Assembly: GCF_021261315.1 (NCBI RefSeq)
Contig: NZ_JAJSAX010000001.1
Location: forward strand, 1,178,001-1,242,000
Length of the DNA stretch: 64,000 bases
Direction of reading: 5' to 3'
Origin: Epilithonimonas sp. JDS
GTDB lineage: Bacteria > Bacteroidota > Bacteroidia > Flavobacteriales > Weeksellaceae
Shown: piece after piece, positions 9,464-18,324 of the stretch
Layout: each line of letters begins with the position of its first letter
How positions within the stretch are numbered: position 1 is the stretch's first letter
Translations under genes and position numbers: made by a program
Notes under the pieces: model-generated
What the model was told of the DNA's origin: nothing
Database searches by the model: none
Seen by the model: only the letters and a program-made list of their open reading frames with translations

Positions 9464-10270
9464 ATGACAGTCAGCATCATTACAGTAGCATACAACAATA
9501 GATTTGGACTGGAAGAGACCATCAAAAGTGTCATCGGCCAATCTTACAAAAACATTGAGTTTATAGTCATCGATGGCGGCTCTAATGATGGCAGCAAGGA
9601 ACTTTTGGAAAGTTACAATTCTCAGATTAATTACTGGATCAGCGAGCCCGACAAAGGAATTTATAACGCGATGAACAAAGGGATTGCAAAAGCAACCGGA
9701 GATTACCTCATCTTTATGAACAGCGGCGACCGCTTTGCCTCTCCAGAAATTCTCGAAAAAATTGCGCCTCAATTCCGCAATGAAGACATCGTCTACGGAA
9801 ATGCATATTACGAATTGGAAGACCGAAAAAAATATGAATACAGAATCCCATCAAAAATCACGATAGGCTCACTTCTGAAAGAGCCAATCTGCCATCAGTC
9901 CGCTTTCTTCAAAAAAGAGTTATTTATGAAATTCGGGATCTATGACGAGTCTAATAAAATTGCCTCTGACTGGACTTTTATGATGGATCTTTTTATTCAT
10001 CACAATATTTCTCAAAAATACATCAATGAATACATTGCTATTTTTGAAAAAACAGGTATCAGCAATACAAATACAGACCTTAGTTTCGGAGAGCAAAAGA
10101 AATATCTGGCAGAAAATGTATCCCAAGAACTACAAAATATGGCAAAGCATTTCGATGAATATTCGCAGTTCTACAACGGAAAACCAGGAACAATGCTGAG
10201 AAATTTCAAGAACAAAATCTACAGTATCATCTACAGAAAAAGGAATTACGACAGAAAATTCGTTGATTAG
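9464..10270 (+). CDS. Glycosyltransferase family 2
   Basis: This 268-aa cytoplasmic GT-A enzyme begins with TVSIITVAYNNRFGLEETI and continues with IEFIVIDGGSNDGS; this matches the WcaA/SpsA-like subgroup of GT2 common in O-antigen loci. The segment IYNAMNKGIAKATGDYLIFMNSGD holds the place of the metal-binding motif (N-S-G-D rather than the more usual D-D-D). It ends by overlapping the convergent gene by 4 bases with no terminator between, marking the first strand switch of the locus. Donor and acceptor are unknown. Confidence 0.9.
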   Translation: MTVSIITVAYNNRFGLEETIKSVIGQSYKNIEFIVIDGGSNDGSKELLESYNSQINYWISEPDKGIYNAMNKGIAKATGDYLIFMNSGDRFASPEILEKIAPQFRNEDIVYGNAYYELEDRKKYEYRIPSKITIGSLLKEPICHQSAFFKKELFMKFGIYDESNKIASDWTFMMDLFIHHNISQKYINEYIAIFEKTGISNTNTDLSFGEQKKYLAENVSQELQNMAKHFDEYSQFYNGKPGTMLRNFKNKIYSIIYRKRNYDRKFVD

Positions 10271-11274
10271 ATCTTTAGCAGCTGATTGACATATTTTGGC
10301 AGTTTCCCGTAAAGAAAAAAGCTTTCGTCATATTTCATTTTATAAAGATAATAAGCCACTTTTGGACTTAATGAAAATTCATTTTTTTGTGGGAAGTGAT
10401 TTTCAAAGGCAGTACTAATCTTCTGATAAAAGCCTTTGAAAACAGGAAATTCCAGCTTGCACACTCTGCTGAGAATGACAAGATTTGCGAAATGTTTGAG
10501 GTAATTTTCAAGCAATTTTGTTTTGTGATAAAGATCTTTAGCTTTAGCTAATTCCAGTTTTTTCTCAAGGATAATCAGGTAATGTTCAATATTTCTAAGT
10601 CCCATTGTCGCAGTCATAGATTGCGGATTGGACAGCGAATAATAATTATACGTTTCAAAATCCAGAAAGTTAACTGCCCGTGCGGGAATTGCCGTCTCAA
10701 ATGCCCAAAGCTCATCTTCGTGCAGAAGATCATCAAGAAATCTAAGCTTATTTTCATTTATAAATGAAGTCTTGTAAAGCTTATTCCAAGCGGTAACCGC
10801 CCATTGGCTGGACAAAAATCCATCGATTATTTCATTACCTAGATAAGTTCTTTTGGTATTTTTGAGTGTGTGATATCTGCTTTCTTTAGGTTCATCATTT
10901 TGAAGAAAACGGGTTTTACCGATGACAATATCCGGATCATTTTCTGTGGCTTCAATAAAATGCTGAAGGGAAAGATGATCCACCAAAGTATCATCATTAT
11001 CCATAAAAAGGATGTAATCTCCTGTTGCGAGTTCAATTCCTTTGTTTCTGGTTTTGCTGAGTCCAAGATTAATTTCGTTATTAATGACGATGAAGTTTAT
11101 GTTCAGATTTTCAGAAACATACTGATTCAGAACGTCCCAGGAATTATCCTTGCTTTTATCATTAATTACAATAATCTCGAAATTTTTATAATCCTGGATT
11201 TTGATAGAATCCAGACATTTTACAATATATTTTTCCGCATTGTAAAGTGGAATAATGATCGATATTTTTTTCAT
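10267..11274 (-). CDS. Glycosyltransferase family 2
   Basis: This protein is 335 aa from the ATG at 11274 (MKKISIIIPLYNAEKY). That start overlaps the upstream gene's stop by 4 bases; a longer frame to 11382 has no GT2 character. Motifs are DYKNFEIIVINDKSKDNS and then DYILFMDNDDTLV, giving the D-x-D-D donor/metal site typical of processive and non-processive GT2 enzymes. It is the last gene of a three-gene minus-strand block. It probably adds one sugar of the repeat unit; specificity is unknown. Confidence 0.9.
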   Translation of the reverse strand: MKKISIIIPLYNAEKYIVKCLDSIKIQDYKNFEIIVINDKSKDNSWDVLNQYVSENLNINFIVINNEINLGLSKTRNKGIELATGDYILFMDNDDTLVDHLSLQHFIEATENDPDIVIGKTRFLQNDEPKESRYHTLKNTKRTYLGNEIIDGFLSSQWAVTAWNKLYKTSFINENKLRFLDDLLHEDELWAFETAIPARAVNFLDFETYNYYSLSNPQSMTATMGLRNIEHYLIILEKKLELAKAKDLYHKTKLLENYLKHFANLVILSRVCKLEFPVFKGFYQKISTAFENHFPQKNEFSLSPKVAYYLYKMKYDESFFLYGKLPKYVNQLLKI

Positions 11275-12134
11275 TTGTGTTTGCTTTTCAGTTTGTTCAT
11301 TAAAACTTTGAAAATCAAAAAAGGATTGATTCCAAAGAATTTTTCTGTAAAAGAAGCTCCTGATTTTGAAGCAATGTCCCAATAATTCTTTGCCAGATAG
11401 AACTTCTCTGATTGTGATAAGTCATCCTGGAATCTTTCTTTTATATTTAGCAGGGAACTTTTGGGATTTTTGATCAGAAGCTGGTAATAGTTGCTCATCA
11501 ATCCGTCTTCCAGATAGTCTCCAAAGGCCAAAACCTTATCCGTAAACAATATTTTGAATTTCCGCTCTATTCTTCTGAAAACCAAAGACTCAGGACAAAA
11601 TTTTTCGTCCTCAAACTCAGGAAACATAAATTGCTGATGAATTTCGGTTTTGAAACAGTAGATCATTTCGCCGGGAAATTCCCATTCATATTCCGCTCTT
11701 CCGGAAACCAGCCATTCTATTTTTCCATATTTTTCACTATCAAAATTCGTCTTTTCAGAAAATCTGATAAAAGTAAATCCTGCAATTTGGCGATCGTTTT
11801 TAATTTTCTCAGAAAGCTTTTCCATCTCCTCAACAGCATTATCAGAAAGAAAATCATCACTGTCAATGACGGTGAAAAATTCAGTCTTAGTGTTTCTAAG
11901 TCCATTGTTGACCGCAAAATGTTTTCCTCTGTTTTCCTGATAAATATATTGTATTTCTACTAGATTTTCGGCTTGAAATTTCATGATCAAATCTTTAGTT
12001 TCATCAGAAGAACCGTCGTCAACAATTAACCAGATAAATTTTTTATTAGATTGATTAATAAGGCTTCTGTACAATTTTGGTAGAATGTAAGCTCTATTGT
12101 AAGTTGGTGTAAAAATGGTAAGAAACTTCTGCAT
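11271..12134 (-). CDS. Glycosyltransferase family 2
   Basis: This 287-aa GT-A enzyme begins with LTIFTPTYNRAYILPKLYRSL, then LIVDDGSSDET, and EFFTVIDSDDFLSDNAVEEM for the D-S-D-D metal site. This N-terminus (TPTYNRA) is typical of the GT2 subgroup that is abundant in Bacteroidota and Streptococcus capsule loci. It is translationally coupled at both ends: it overlaps the downstream gene by 4 bases and the upstream gene by 1 base. Specificity cannot be predicted. Confidence 0.9.
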   Translation of the reverse strand: MQKFLTIFTPTYNRAYILPKLYRSLINQSNKKFIWLIVDDGSSDETKDLIMKFQAENLVEIQYIYQENRGKHFAVNNGLRNTKTEFFTVIDSDDFLSDNAVEEMEKLSEKIKNDRQIAGFTFIRFSEKTNFDSEKYGKIEWLVSGRAEYEWEFPGEMIYCFKTEIHQQFMFPEFEDEKFCPESLVFRRIERKFKILFTDKVLAFGDYLEDGLMSNYYQLLIKNPKSSLLNIKERFQDDLSQSEKFYLAKNYWDIASKSGASFTEKFFGINPFLIFKVLMNKLKSKHK

Positions 12135-13132
12135 CAGGGTAAATTTATAGGTTCATAATTACCATAATCCAGGGCATAATTCAACCAGTTTTTGATGCCG
12201 TATTTCTCAACTATTTTGCGGTCAATCTTATGATAAGGTTTCTGCAAAAATTCTTCTAATCCGTTTAAATCCTCAAAATCAGTAAGGAAAATATTATCAG
12301 GATGATAGAAATCGTACTTTCTGAGATTATAATTGTTTGATACAAGTTTTTTTTCCTTCTGCAAGCATTCAAAAACTCTGAAAGATGCCCCATTGTGACT
12401 TTCCATTTTAAAATCAATAATTGCTTTGGCAGTAGACGCATATTTTTCATTTTGTTCAAGAGAAATAGCTCGATGCTGAAGACTTACAGATTCTGTTTTT
12501 ACCTCATCACGAAATTCCGGGACGGTTAAAATAGCTTTGAAAGTTAACTGATGTTTCTTTGCAAAATTTTCGATATTGTAAGCCCATTTAATCCGCTCAT
12601 CCAGGCCAACTCCCACATAAAAAAAATCAAGCACTTTGCGGGAATCATACACATTTTCCGAGTAATAAAAATTGGTAATCGGAAGGAGATCATATTGGGG
12701 AAACTTACTAATATCATTCGCGTCAAAAACAAGTTTCCTGTCAAAATACTTAAAATATTCAAAAATCCTTGGATACATTTCCAAACCGTCCCATTGGTAG
12801 CAGATCATTTTTTTGCTTTGCTTTCTGATGCGACTGATCAGTTTTTCGGAATACATATCTGCCCTGATGAAAAAGGCAATATCATATTTTTTATTTTGCA
12901 GCCTCTTCTCTGCAAATTTTTCAAAAACCTGTTTTTCTTTTTTGATGAAGTAAGTTTTATCCTTTAACACCAACCGGTAAAAAATATTTTTAATCCTGTG
13001 AACCAGCGATGAATTATCAATCATCGGTGGCAGCGAGTCTATCAAAACATCCACCTCAAAACCCATATTAATCAGCTGACTGACAATCGGTTTGGAAAGA
13101 TTAATATTTTTGTTGATGTATAGCAGCTTCAT
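12134..13132 (-). CDS. Probable polysaccharide-biosynthesis glycosyltransferase (CgeB/GT-B-like)
   Basis: I recognise this 332-aa protein only loosely. It starts MKLLYINKNINLSKPIVSQL and has YDIAFFIRADMYSEKLI, a CYQWDGLEMYPRIFEYFKYF segment and, later, MESHNGASFRVFECLQKEKKLVS, ending in DNIFLTDFEDLNGLEEFL. The late E-C-L and N-I-F-L pattern is what CgeB-like and other GT-B glycosyltransferases show around the sugar-nucleotide site. It is the first gene of the three-gene minus-strand block. A role in transferring or modifying a sugar of the polymer is inferred from context. Confidence 0.6.
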   Translation of the reverse strand: MKLLYINKNINLSKPIVSQLINMGFEVDVLIDSLPPMIDNSSLVHRIKNIFYRLVLKDKTYFIKKEKQVFEKFAEKRLQNKKYDIAFFIRADMYSEKLISRIRKQSKKMICYQWDGLEMYPRIFEYFKYFDRKLVFDANDISKFPQYDLLPITNFYYSENVYDSRKVLDFFYVGVGLDERIKWAYNIENFAKKHQLTFKAILTVPEFRDEVKTESVSLQHRAISLEQNEKYASTAKAIIDFKMESHNGASFRVFECLQKEKKLVSNNYNLRKYDFYHPDNIFLTDFEDLNGLEEFLQKPYHKIDRKIVEKYGIKNWLNYALDYGNYEPINLP

Positions 13133-13246
13133 TAAACAAAATTAACAGAAGATTGATAATATTTCCGCTAAATTATGCTTTTTTTGTACTTTTACAAATT
13201 GAAATACTCTTTATTTAAGAAGTTTCACAAATGATAAAAAAAATTG

Positions 13247-14158
13247 ATGATTTACGATTGTTTCATTTTCAACAATGAGTTGGAAATCCTAAATGTAAGG
13301 CTAGAATATCTATATGATCAAGTAGACTATTTCGTCTTGGTAGAAGCTGCCAGAACCCTGAGTGGGATAAAAAAACCACTTACTTTTATAGAGAATAAGG
13401 ATAAGTTTTCTCAATACGCAGATAAGATCATTTACATCCAAGCGGAGGAAAAGTCGGATCTTAAAGATTGGGATTATGAATGGTTCCAAAGAAATGCAAT
13501 AAAAGAAGGCTTAAAAAATTGTGGAGATGAAGACATTATTTTCATATCAGACGTAGACGAAATCATTAATGTACACGAAATCATCCGGCGCGAAAAGATA
13601 GAATCGCCTGCTTTGATAGAAGTCCCAATGTTTTACTATTTTTTCAATATAAAACTTGATGAGCCTTTTCAGTTCAATTTGGTTTCAAAATTTAAAGATT
13701 TAAAAAACCTGCACATAGGAAACAGGTTGAATTACAAAAACTTTGCAAAGAAATTAATAAAACCAAATGACTTCAATACGGGTTGGCATTTCAGTTTTCT
13801 GTATGGTTTTGATATTACAAAATATATAGAGAAAATCGAATCTTTTTCTCACCAAGAATATAATACCGCTTTTTTCAAAAACCCCAAACGGATTTATAAT
13901 AACCTTCTTGTTCATAGAGATATTTTCAACCGTACCTTTGTGAATCTCAAACGATGTAATCCTTCTGAATACGAGGAGATAAGTCCTGTTTTCAAAAAAC
14001 TTGGCTTAGAAAAATATCATTTCCGTATCACTCCAAAGATATTTTTTCAGATTTCTTATTTGAAAATTCATAGCAAGATAAATATGGCTTTGTTTTACCT
14101 TAAAAAAATTACTCCCATTATAGGTTCTTTACTATGGCAGGGCGTTTTAACAACTTAA
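13247..14158 (+). CDS. GT17-like glycosyltransferase
   Basis: This 303-aa protein (ATG 13247 chosen over the TTG one codon earlier) begins MIYDCFIFNNELEILNVRL, then YFVLVEAARTLSG and DIIFISDVDEIIN. These are the motifs of family 17, defined by the animal beta-1,4-mannosyl-glycoprotein GlcNAc-transferase MGAT3, with bacterial members in polysaccharide loci. The D-V-D-E motif is the expected metal site. It is divergent from the minus-strand block, with a 114-base gap between starts. It may transfer GlcNAc or another HexNAc; that is inferred from the family only. Confidence 0.82.
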   Translation: MIYDCFIFNNELEILNVRLEYLYDQVDYFVLVEAARTLSGIKKPLTFIENKDKFSQYADKIIYIQAEEKSDLKDWDYEWFQRNAIKEGLKNCGDEDIIFISDVDEIINVHEIIRREKIESPALIEVPMFYYFFNIKLDEPFQFNLVSKFKDLKNLHIGNRLNYKNFAKKLIKPNDFNTGWHFSFLYGFDITKYIEKIESFSHQEYNTAFFKNPKRIYNNLLVHRDIFNRTFVNLKRCNPSEYEEISPVFKKLGLEKYHFRITPKIFFQISYLKIHSKINMALFYLKKITPIIGSLLWQGVLTT

Positions 14159-14168
14159 ATAGATCTGA

Positions 14169-14972
14169 ATGATTCCTAAAAAAATACATTACTTCTGGTT
14201 CGGAAAAGGTGAGAAAAATGCACTAACCCAACACTGCATTGCAAGCTGGAAAAAATACCAGCCTGATTTTGAAATCATAGAATGGACGGAAGAAAACTTC
14301 GATGTGAATGCAATCCCATACACAAAAGAGGCTTACGAAACAAAGAAATGGGCGTTTGTCTCAGACTATGCAAGAGCCAAAATCCTATATGAAGAAGGCG
14401 GAGTCTATCTGGATACCGATATGGAAATCAAATCGCCGCTGAATGAATTTCTTGATCAGGAAGCCATCTGTGGTTTTGAAATTAAAGGCGTTCCTTTTTC
14501 CGCTTTCTGGGCAGTAGAAAAAGGTCATCCACTGGCCAAGGACATCAAAGATTATTACGAGAATGAAACATCTTTCCGGGAAATCACAAACACCGTTATT
14601 TTTTCCAGACTTCTGGTGGAGAAATATGGCGCAGATGCCGACAAAGATCAATTTCAGGAACTTAAAAATGGCATAAAACTCTATCCTTCTACTCACTTTT
14701 CTCAGGATTTGCCCAGGAATTATGTCACACACCACTTCTCCGGTTCCTGGCATGGAAACTGGAGCAATCTCGAAGACGGATACAAAGCGCTTGTCAATAC
14801 GTACGGAATTTTAAAAATGGTTCAGGATATTCCCGATGCCAAAAAACACATCAAAGACGTAGTGTACAACCAAAAGAAAATTGATATTGATGCGGTTCTG
14901 GAACAAATTCCGTTGAGATATATTCTGGAATTTGTAAAGAAAAAATTAATCTCAAAAGTAACCGGAAGATGA
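14169..14972 (+). CDS. GT32-like glycosyltransferase (DXD sugar-binding type)
   Basis: This 267-aa protein begins with IPKKIHYFWFGKGEKN, the typical OCH1/capsular-polysaccharide GT32 start. It continues with FVSDYARAKILYEEGGVYLDTDMEI near residues 60-85, where D-T-D is the metal- and donor-binding motif. A HHFSGSWHGNW segment near residue 195 matches the conserved C-terminal tryptophan/histidine motif. Bacterial members transfer galactose, mannose or HexNAc to capsule repeat units. It overlaps the next gene by 4 bases. Confidence 0.9.
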   Translation: MIPKKIHYFWFGKGEKNALTQHCIASWKKYQPDFEIIEWTEENFDVNAIPYTKEAYETKKWAFVSDYARAKILYEEGGVYLDTDMEIKSPLNEFLDQEAICGFEIKGVPFSAFWAVEKGHPLAKDIKDYYENETSFREITNTVIFSRLLVEKYGADADKDQFQELKNGIKLYPSTHFSQDLPRNYVTHHFSGSWHGNWSNLEDGYKALVNTYGILKMVQDIPDAKKHIKDVVYNQKKIDIDAVLEQIPLRYILEFVKKKLISKVTGR

Positions 14973-15853
14973 TTGGGACTTTACTTTGGAGACTTCGTGA
15001 AGCCAGAGATGTACTTTTTGGTAAGAAGAAAACTGTTCCTGTCACAAAAACAGCTTCAAAACCTCTACTGTCACAAGGAAACACTCAGAAAAACATCGTT
15101 GAGGATGAGAGAATTAAAACATTTTTAAATTCCATTTCAATCGAGTTTTTATTTTGTGAATTTGGAGAAGAAAGAGTCAACGCGGGAGGATCAGAATTTA
15201 ATTCAAAAAACAGATTAGAGCCCTCGTTATCAACCATCAGACAATTCTTTCCAAATGCAAAGTTTACAGTTTACAGCGATTTTGATTTGAATATTGAGGG
15301 CGTAAATTTAAAAAAAGTGTCCTCTCCGATTCCCGAAAAAGACCATCCAAGATATCTTTACAGAACAGCAGATTATTTTAAATTCAAATCTCTTCTGGAA
15401 TCCAACGCTGATTTCCGATGTGTTGTAGATACGGATATGTATGCGGTTTCTTCGGACATTTACCGTCTGCTTTACTTGACAAAAACATTTGGATTCTGCG
15501 CACCATACAATCCGAGAAATCTTCTGAAACGGGATATGGAAATGTCTTTGGACACCAAACAAATCCTGGACGAAAGCGGCGGTTTCGGACACTCTTACAA
15601 TCAAAGTCCAATGACGCTATGGAAAGATTCTGAGATTGGAAAATCATTCTTTGAAGAATGTTGTAATTACATGATAAAAGAACCTTCCCGGGCGTCGCTT
15701 GTAATGTGGAAAGCGGCTAAAGAAACGGGCGCCTCTCCTTATCTTTTGCCACCCGAATTCTGCGTTTGTGGTGAAGATGTAGGAATAGGAAATGAGGTGC
15801 TGCTGCATGTAGGTCATCCAAAAGTAGCCCAGTTTTATCAAGTGACATTATGA
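14969..15853 (+). CDS. Putative GT-A-like glycosyltransferase, family not assigned
   Basis: This 294-aa protein is unfamiliar. After about 55 low-conservation residues (basic, with FGKKKTVPVTKTASK), it has FPNAKFTVYSDFDL and later ADFRCVVDTDMYAVSSDIYRL. The second segment gives a D-T-D motif preceded by hydrophobic beta-strand residues, as in GT-A enzymes such as families 8 and 32. A histidine in LLHVGHPKV close to the C-terminus could complete the metal site. Its coupling to the GT32 gene supports a glycosyl-transfer role. Donor and acceptor are unknown. Confidence 0.58.
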   Translation: MIGTLLWRLREARDVLFGKKKTVPVTKTASKPLLSQGNTQKNIVEDERIKTFLNSISIEFLFCEFGEERVNAGGSEFNSKNRLEPSLSTIRQFFPNAKFTVYSDFDLNIEGVNLKKVSSPIPEKDHPRYLYRTADYFKFKSLLESNADFRCVVDTDMYAVSSDIYRLLYLTKTFGFCAPYNPRNLLKRDMEMSLDTKQILDESGGFGHSYNQSPMTLWKDSEIGKSFFEECCNYMIKEPSRASLVMWKAAKETGASPYLLPPEFCVCGEDVGIGNEVLLHVGHPKVAQFYQVTL

Positions 15854-15917
15854 TGTAAAATTATTCATCATTTAATAAAAAACGCTTTTATCTTAGACAC
15901 AAAGAAATAGAAATGCT

Positions 15918-16319
15918 ATGATCCCAAAATTAATAAACCTTCCGAAAATATACGATAAAAGAGGTAATCTGTCTTTTTTTGAATATCCAAACCAATTGCC
16001 TTTTGAGATTGAGCGGACTTATTGGATTTATGATGTACCTGGCGGAGAAACCCGTGGCAGTCACGCTTTCCGGGAACAGCAGGAATTTATCATCGCTCTT
16101 TCCGGTAGTTTTGATGTGGTTATAAATGATGGGAAAGAAGAAAAATTATTCTCGCTGAACAGATCTTATTACGGACTGTATGTTCCAAAAATGTATTGGC
16201 GGAGATTGGAAAATTTTTCAACCAATTCATTGGCGCTGATTGTTTCCGACAAAGCCTATAACGAGAATGACTATATAAGAGATTTTAAACAGTTTAAACG
16301 ATTGACGGATGAAAAATAA
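15918..16319 (+). CDS. WxcM/FdtA-like dTDP-sugar 3,4-ketoisomerase, copy 1
   Basis: This 133-aa cupin belongs to the FdtA/QdtA family, which shifts the keto group of dTDP-4-keto-6-deoxyglucose from C4 to C3 before transamination. The family segment VPGGETRGSHAF occupies residues 40-51, and the ending is NENDYIRDF. By residue number, His49 matches the first of the two conserved FdtA histidines (49 and 51), but position 51 is Phe here, so activity may be altered. It overlaps copy 2 by 11 bases. RfbA/RfbB upstream would supply its substrate. Confidence 0.86.
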   Translation: MIPKLINLPKIYDKRGNLSFFEYPNQLPFEIERTYWIYDVPGGETRGSHAFREQQEFIIALSGSFDVVINDGKEEKLFSLNRSYYGLYVPKMYWRRLENFSTNSLALIVSDKAYNENDYIRDFKQFKRLTDEK

Positions 16320-16719
16320 ACCATCAGTATTTGATTGCAGTATTATCAACTTGGGCAAAATTAATTTTGACGAAGGTAATCTGACAGTTGTGCAAAACAA
16401 CACCTCGTTTCCTTTTGAAGTCAAGCGCGTTTTCTATTTATACGATATTGCAGGTGGAGAAAGCAGAGGCGCTCACTCGCACAAAGAATGCCATCAGTTT
16501 TTGATTGCAGCCAGCGGAAGCTACGAAGTCTCCTTGGACGACGGGCATCTGAAAAGGCAGGTATTCTTAAACCGCCCTGATATCGGGCTGCACATCCCAC
16601 CAGGAATCTGGGCGTCGGAGGTTAATTTCTCTTCAGGTGCTATTTGCCTCGTTTTGGCTTCTCATACGTATAATGAGAATGATTACATCAGAGACTATAA
16701 TATTTTTATAAATAAATAA
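16309..16719 (+). CDS. WxcM/FdtA-like dTDP-sugar 3,4-ketoisomerase, copy 2
   Basis: This 136-aa cupin is homologous to the preceding gene. Its active-site strand reads [16 protein letters not shown] at residues 48-63, keeping both conserved histidines (His56 and His58), so it is the better candidate for an active ketoisomerase. The product would be dTDP-3-keto-6-deoxygalactose (Fdt route) or -glucose (Qdt route); the sequence does not tell me which. The ATG lies inside copy 1. The N-acyltransferase gene starts 1 base after its stop, and the aminotransferase follows one gene later, giving a compact A-A-C-acyltransferase3-B order. Confidence 0.9.
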   Translation: MKNKPSVFDCSIINLGKINFDEGNLTVVQNNTSFPFEVKRVFYLYDIAGGESRGAHSHKECHQFLIAASGSYEVSLDDGHLKRQVFLNRPDIGLHIPPGIWASEVNFSSGAICLVLASHTYNENDYIRDYNIFINK

Positions 16720-16720
16720 G

Positions 16721-17269
16721 ATGAACATTAAAATTCATGCTTTGGCAGACGTTCAGTCAGAAAATATTGGTGAAAACACGATGATATGGCAGTTTTGTGT
16801 GGTTTTGCGGGACGCGGTTATAGGCAAAAACTGCAATATCAACTGTAATGTTTTTATAGAAAATGATGTTGCTATCGGTGATAATGTAACAATAAAACCA
16901 GGAGTTCAGATTTGGGACGGCGTCACACTGGAAGACAATGTTTTCATAGGCCCCAATGTGACATTTACCAATGATCTTGTGCCACGTTCCAAACAATATC
17001 CCGCACAATTTGCAAAGACTTTGGTGAAAAAAGGTGCATCCATCGGAGCAAATTCAACAATCATTGCGGGTAATACAATTGGCGAATATGCTTTAATTGG
17101 AGCAGGAAGCGTGGTGACAAAGGACGTTCCGCCCAATACTGTCTGGCTCGGAAATCCTGCGAAACATACCGGTTACATTACCAAAGACAGTGTGATCCTA
17201 AATCTGGAATTAACTGATAAGGAATCCAATATTTATCAGTTTGTAAATAATGAACTGGTTTTGAAATGA
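16721..17269 (+). CDS. FdtC/QdtC-like dTDP-3-aminosugar N-acyltransferase
   Basis: This 182-aa left-handed beta-helix protein starts with [21 protein letters not shown], and its coils read [30 protein letters not shown] and [13 protein letters not shown], then [25 protein letters not shown]. This is the arrangement of FdtC, QdtC and WlbB, which N-acetylate 3-amino sugars using acetyl-CoA. Genomic partners (ketoisomerases upstream, aminotransferase downstream) support dTDP-Fuc3N or dTDP-Qui3N as substrate. The acyl group is assumed to be acetyl, but the acyl cassette near 30 kb leaves other donors possible. Confidence 0.88.
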   Translation: MNIKIHALADVQSENIGENTMIWQFCVVLRDAVIGKNCNINCNVFIENDVAIGDNVTIKPGVQIWDGVTLEDNVFIGPNVTFTNDLVPRSKQYPAQFAKTLVKKGASIGANSTIIAGNTIGEYALIGAGSVVTKDVPPNTVWLGNPAKHTGYITKDSVILNLELTDKESNIYQFVNNELVLK

Positions 17270-18324
17270 TTAAACCTTTAACATCATTAAGATTTTTTTT
17301 CGCATTCTTTGTTTTCCTGAGCCACCTCTATTTTTTAGAAAAAGAAAAAAATATGGAATACATTGTTAAAAATCTCTTTTCTGAGGGATTTTTAGGGGTG
17401 AGTTTTTTCTTTATTCTTAGCGGATTTATACTTGCTCTCAACTATCGGGAAAAGTTTCAGAATAAAACCATTAGCCTCAGAGCATTCTACATTGCACGGT
17501 TTGCAAGAATTTATCCTTTATTTTTTATCACAATGCTGGCTGCTGTTCCGTTTGCGTACAGCGGCATCAAGGTTTTGATTTGCAATACCTTTCTTCTACA
17601 GAGTTACATTCCTTATGAAAAATATTTTTTCTCTCTCAATGCGCCTTCCTGGAGTATTTCGGATGAAATGTTTTTTTATGCACTTTTTCCTTTTCTAATT
17701 GGCATTACTTATAAATTAGGATCTTTTATTAAAATATTACTGTGTTTTAGTTTTATCTTTTTAATTGTTATACTGAATGTTACATTAGCTGAAGACCAAG
17801 CACATTACTGGTTATATATTTCACCTTTTGTACGTGTTTTTGATTTTGTTCTTGGTATATTGTTGTTAGATTTTTGTCTGTATCTCAAAAAAATAAAAAC
17901 AGATTTTAATCCGAAGTTATTTTCTCTTTTTGAAGTTAGCGCATTTGCTCTTTTAATGATTTTCTTCCTGTGCAAAGATTATGTTTCAATCAGCTACCGA
18001 TATTCTATTTATTATTGGCTGCCAATGTGCCTGATTATTTTAACAGCTGCAAATTCATTTATTTTCGAAAAAAAAGAGACTTTCATTTCAAATATGCTTT
18101 CCCGGAAATGGCTTGTGTATTTGGGCGAAATCAGTTTTGGTTTTTATCTTATTCATTACCTTGTAATTTTTTATATGATAAGATATGACGGTTTTATGGG
18201 AATTCATCTTGAAGGATTGCCCCTTGCCTGCGCCATGTTTATTGTTACACTTATTACAAGTATCTTTGCTTTTGAAAAAATAGAAAAACCATTTAATAAA
18301 AAAATTAAACGTTTACTTTCATGA
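17266..18324 (+). CDS. Acyltransferase-3 family membrane O-acyltransferase
   Basis: This 352-aa protein has about ten hydrophobic segments and begins [20 protein letters not shown], with [20 protein letters not shown] near residues 40-65 and the R-F-A-R-I-Y-P-L motif near 83-91. These are the standard features of the OafA-like Acyl_transf_3 family. It probably adds an O-acyl group to a sugar of the surface glycan. It overlaps neighbours by 4 bases on both sides and lies inside the 3-aminosugar gene set. It was considered as a Wzx flippase and rejected because these motifs are specific. Confidence 0.88.
   Translation: MIKPLTSLRFFFAFFVFLSHLYFLEKEKNMEYIVKNLFSEGFLGVSFFFILSGFILALNYREKFQNKTISLRAFYIARFARIYPLFFITMLAAVPFAYSGIKVLICNTFLLQSYIPYEKYFFSLNAPSWSISDEMFFYALFPFLIGITYKLGSFIKILLCFSFIFLIVILNVTLAEDQAHYWLYISPFVRVFDFVLGILLLDFCLYLKKIKTDFNPKLFSLFEVSAFALLMIFFLCKDYVSISYRYSIYYWLPMCLIILTAANSFIFEKKETFISNMLSRKWLVYLGEISFGFYLIHYLVIFYMIRYDGFMGIHLEGLPLACAMFIVTLITSIFAFEKIEKPFNKKIKRLLS

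Noticed and set aside
11274-11382. N-terminal extension of the GT2 gene from a start at 11382
   Set aside because: The added residues overlap the neighbouring gene, lack GT2 character, and the ATG at 11274 gives the expected 4-base overlap.
13137-13144. TAATTTTG-like box on the minus strand before the gene starting at 13132
   Set aside because: It is only about 4 bases from the start codon, too close to place transcription start upstream of translation.
17266-18324. Multi-spanning protein considered as Wzx flippase or Wzy polymerase
   Set aside because: The opening [13 protein letters not shown] and FFILSGF motifs are those of acyltransferase-3 proteins, and the same applies to 8411-9430.
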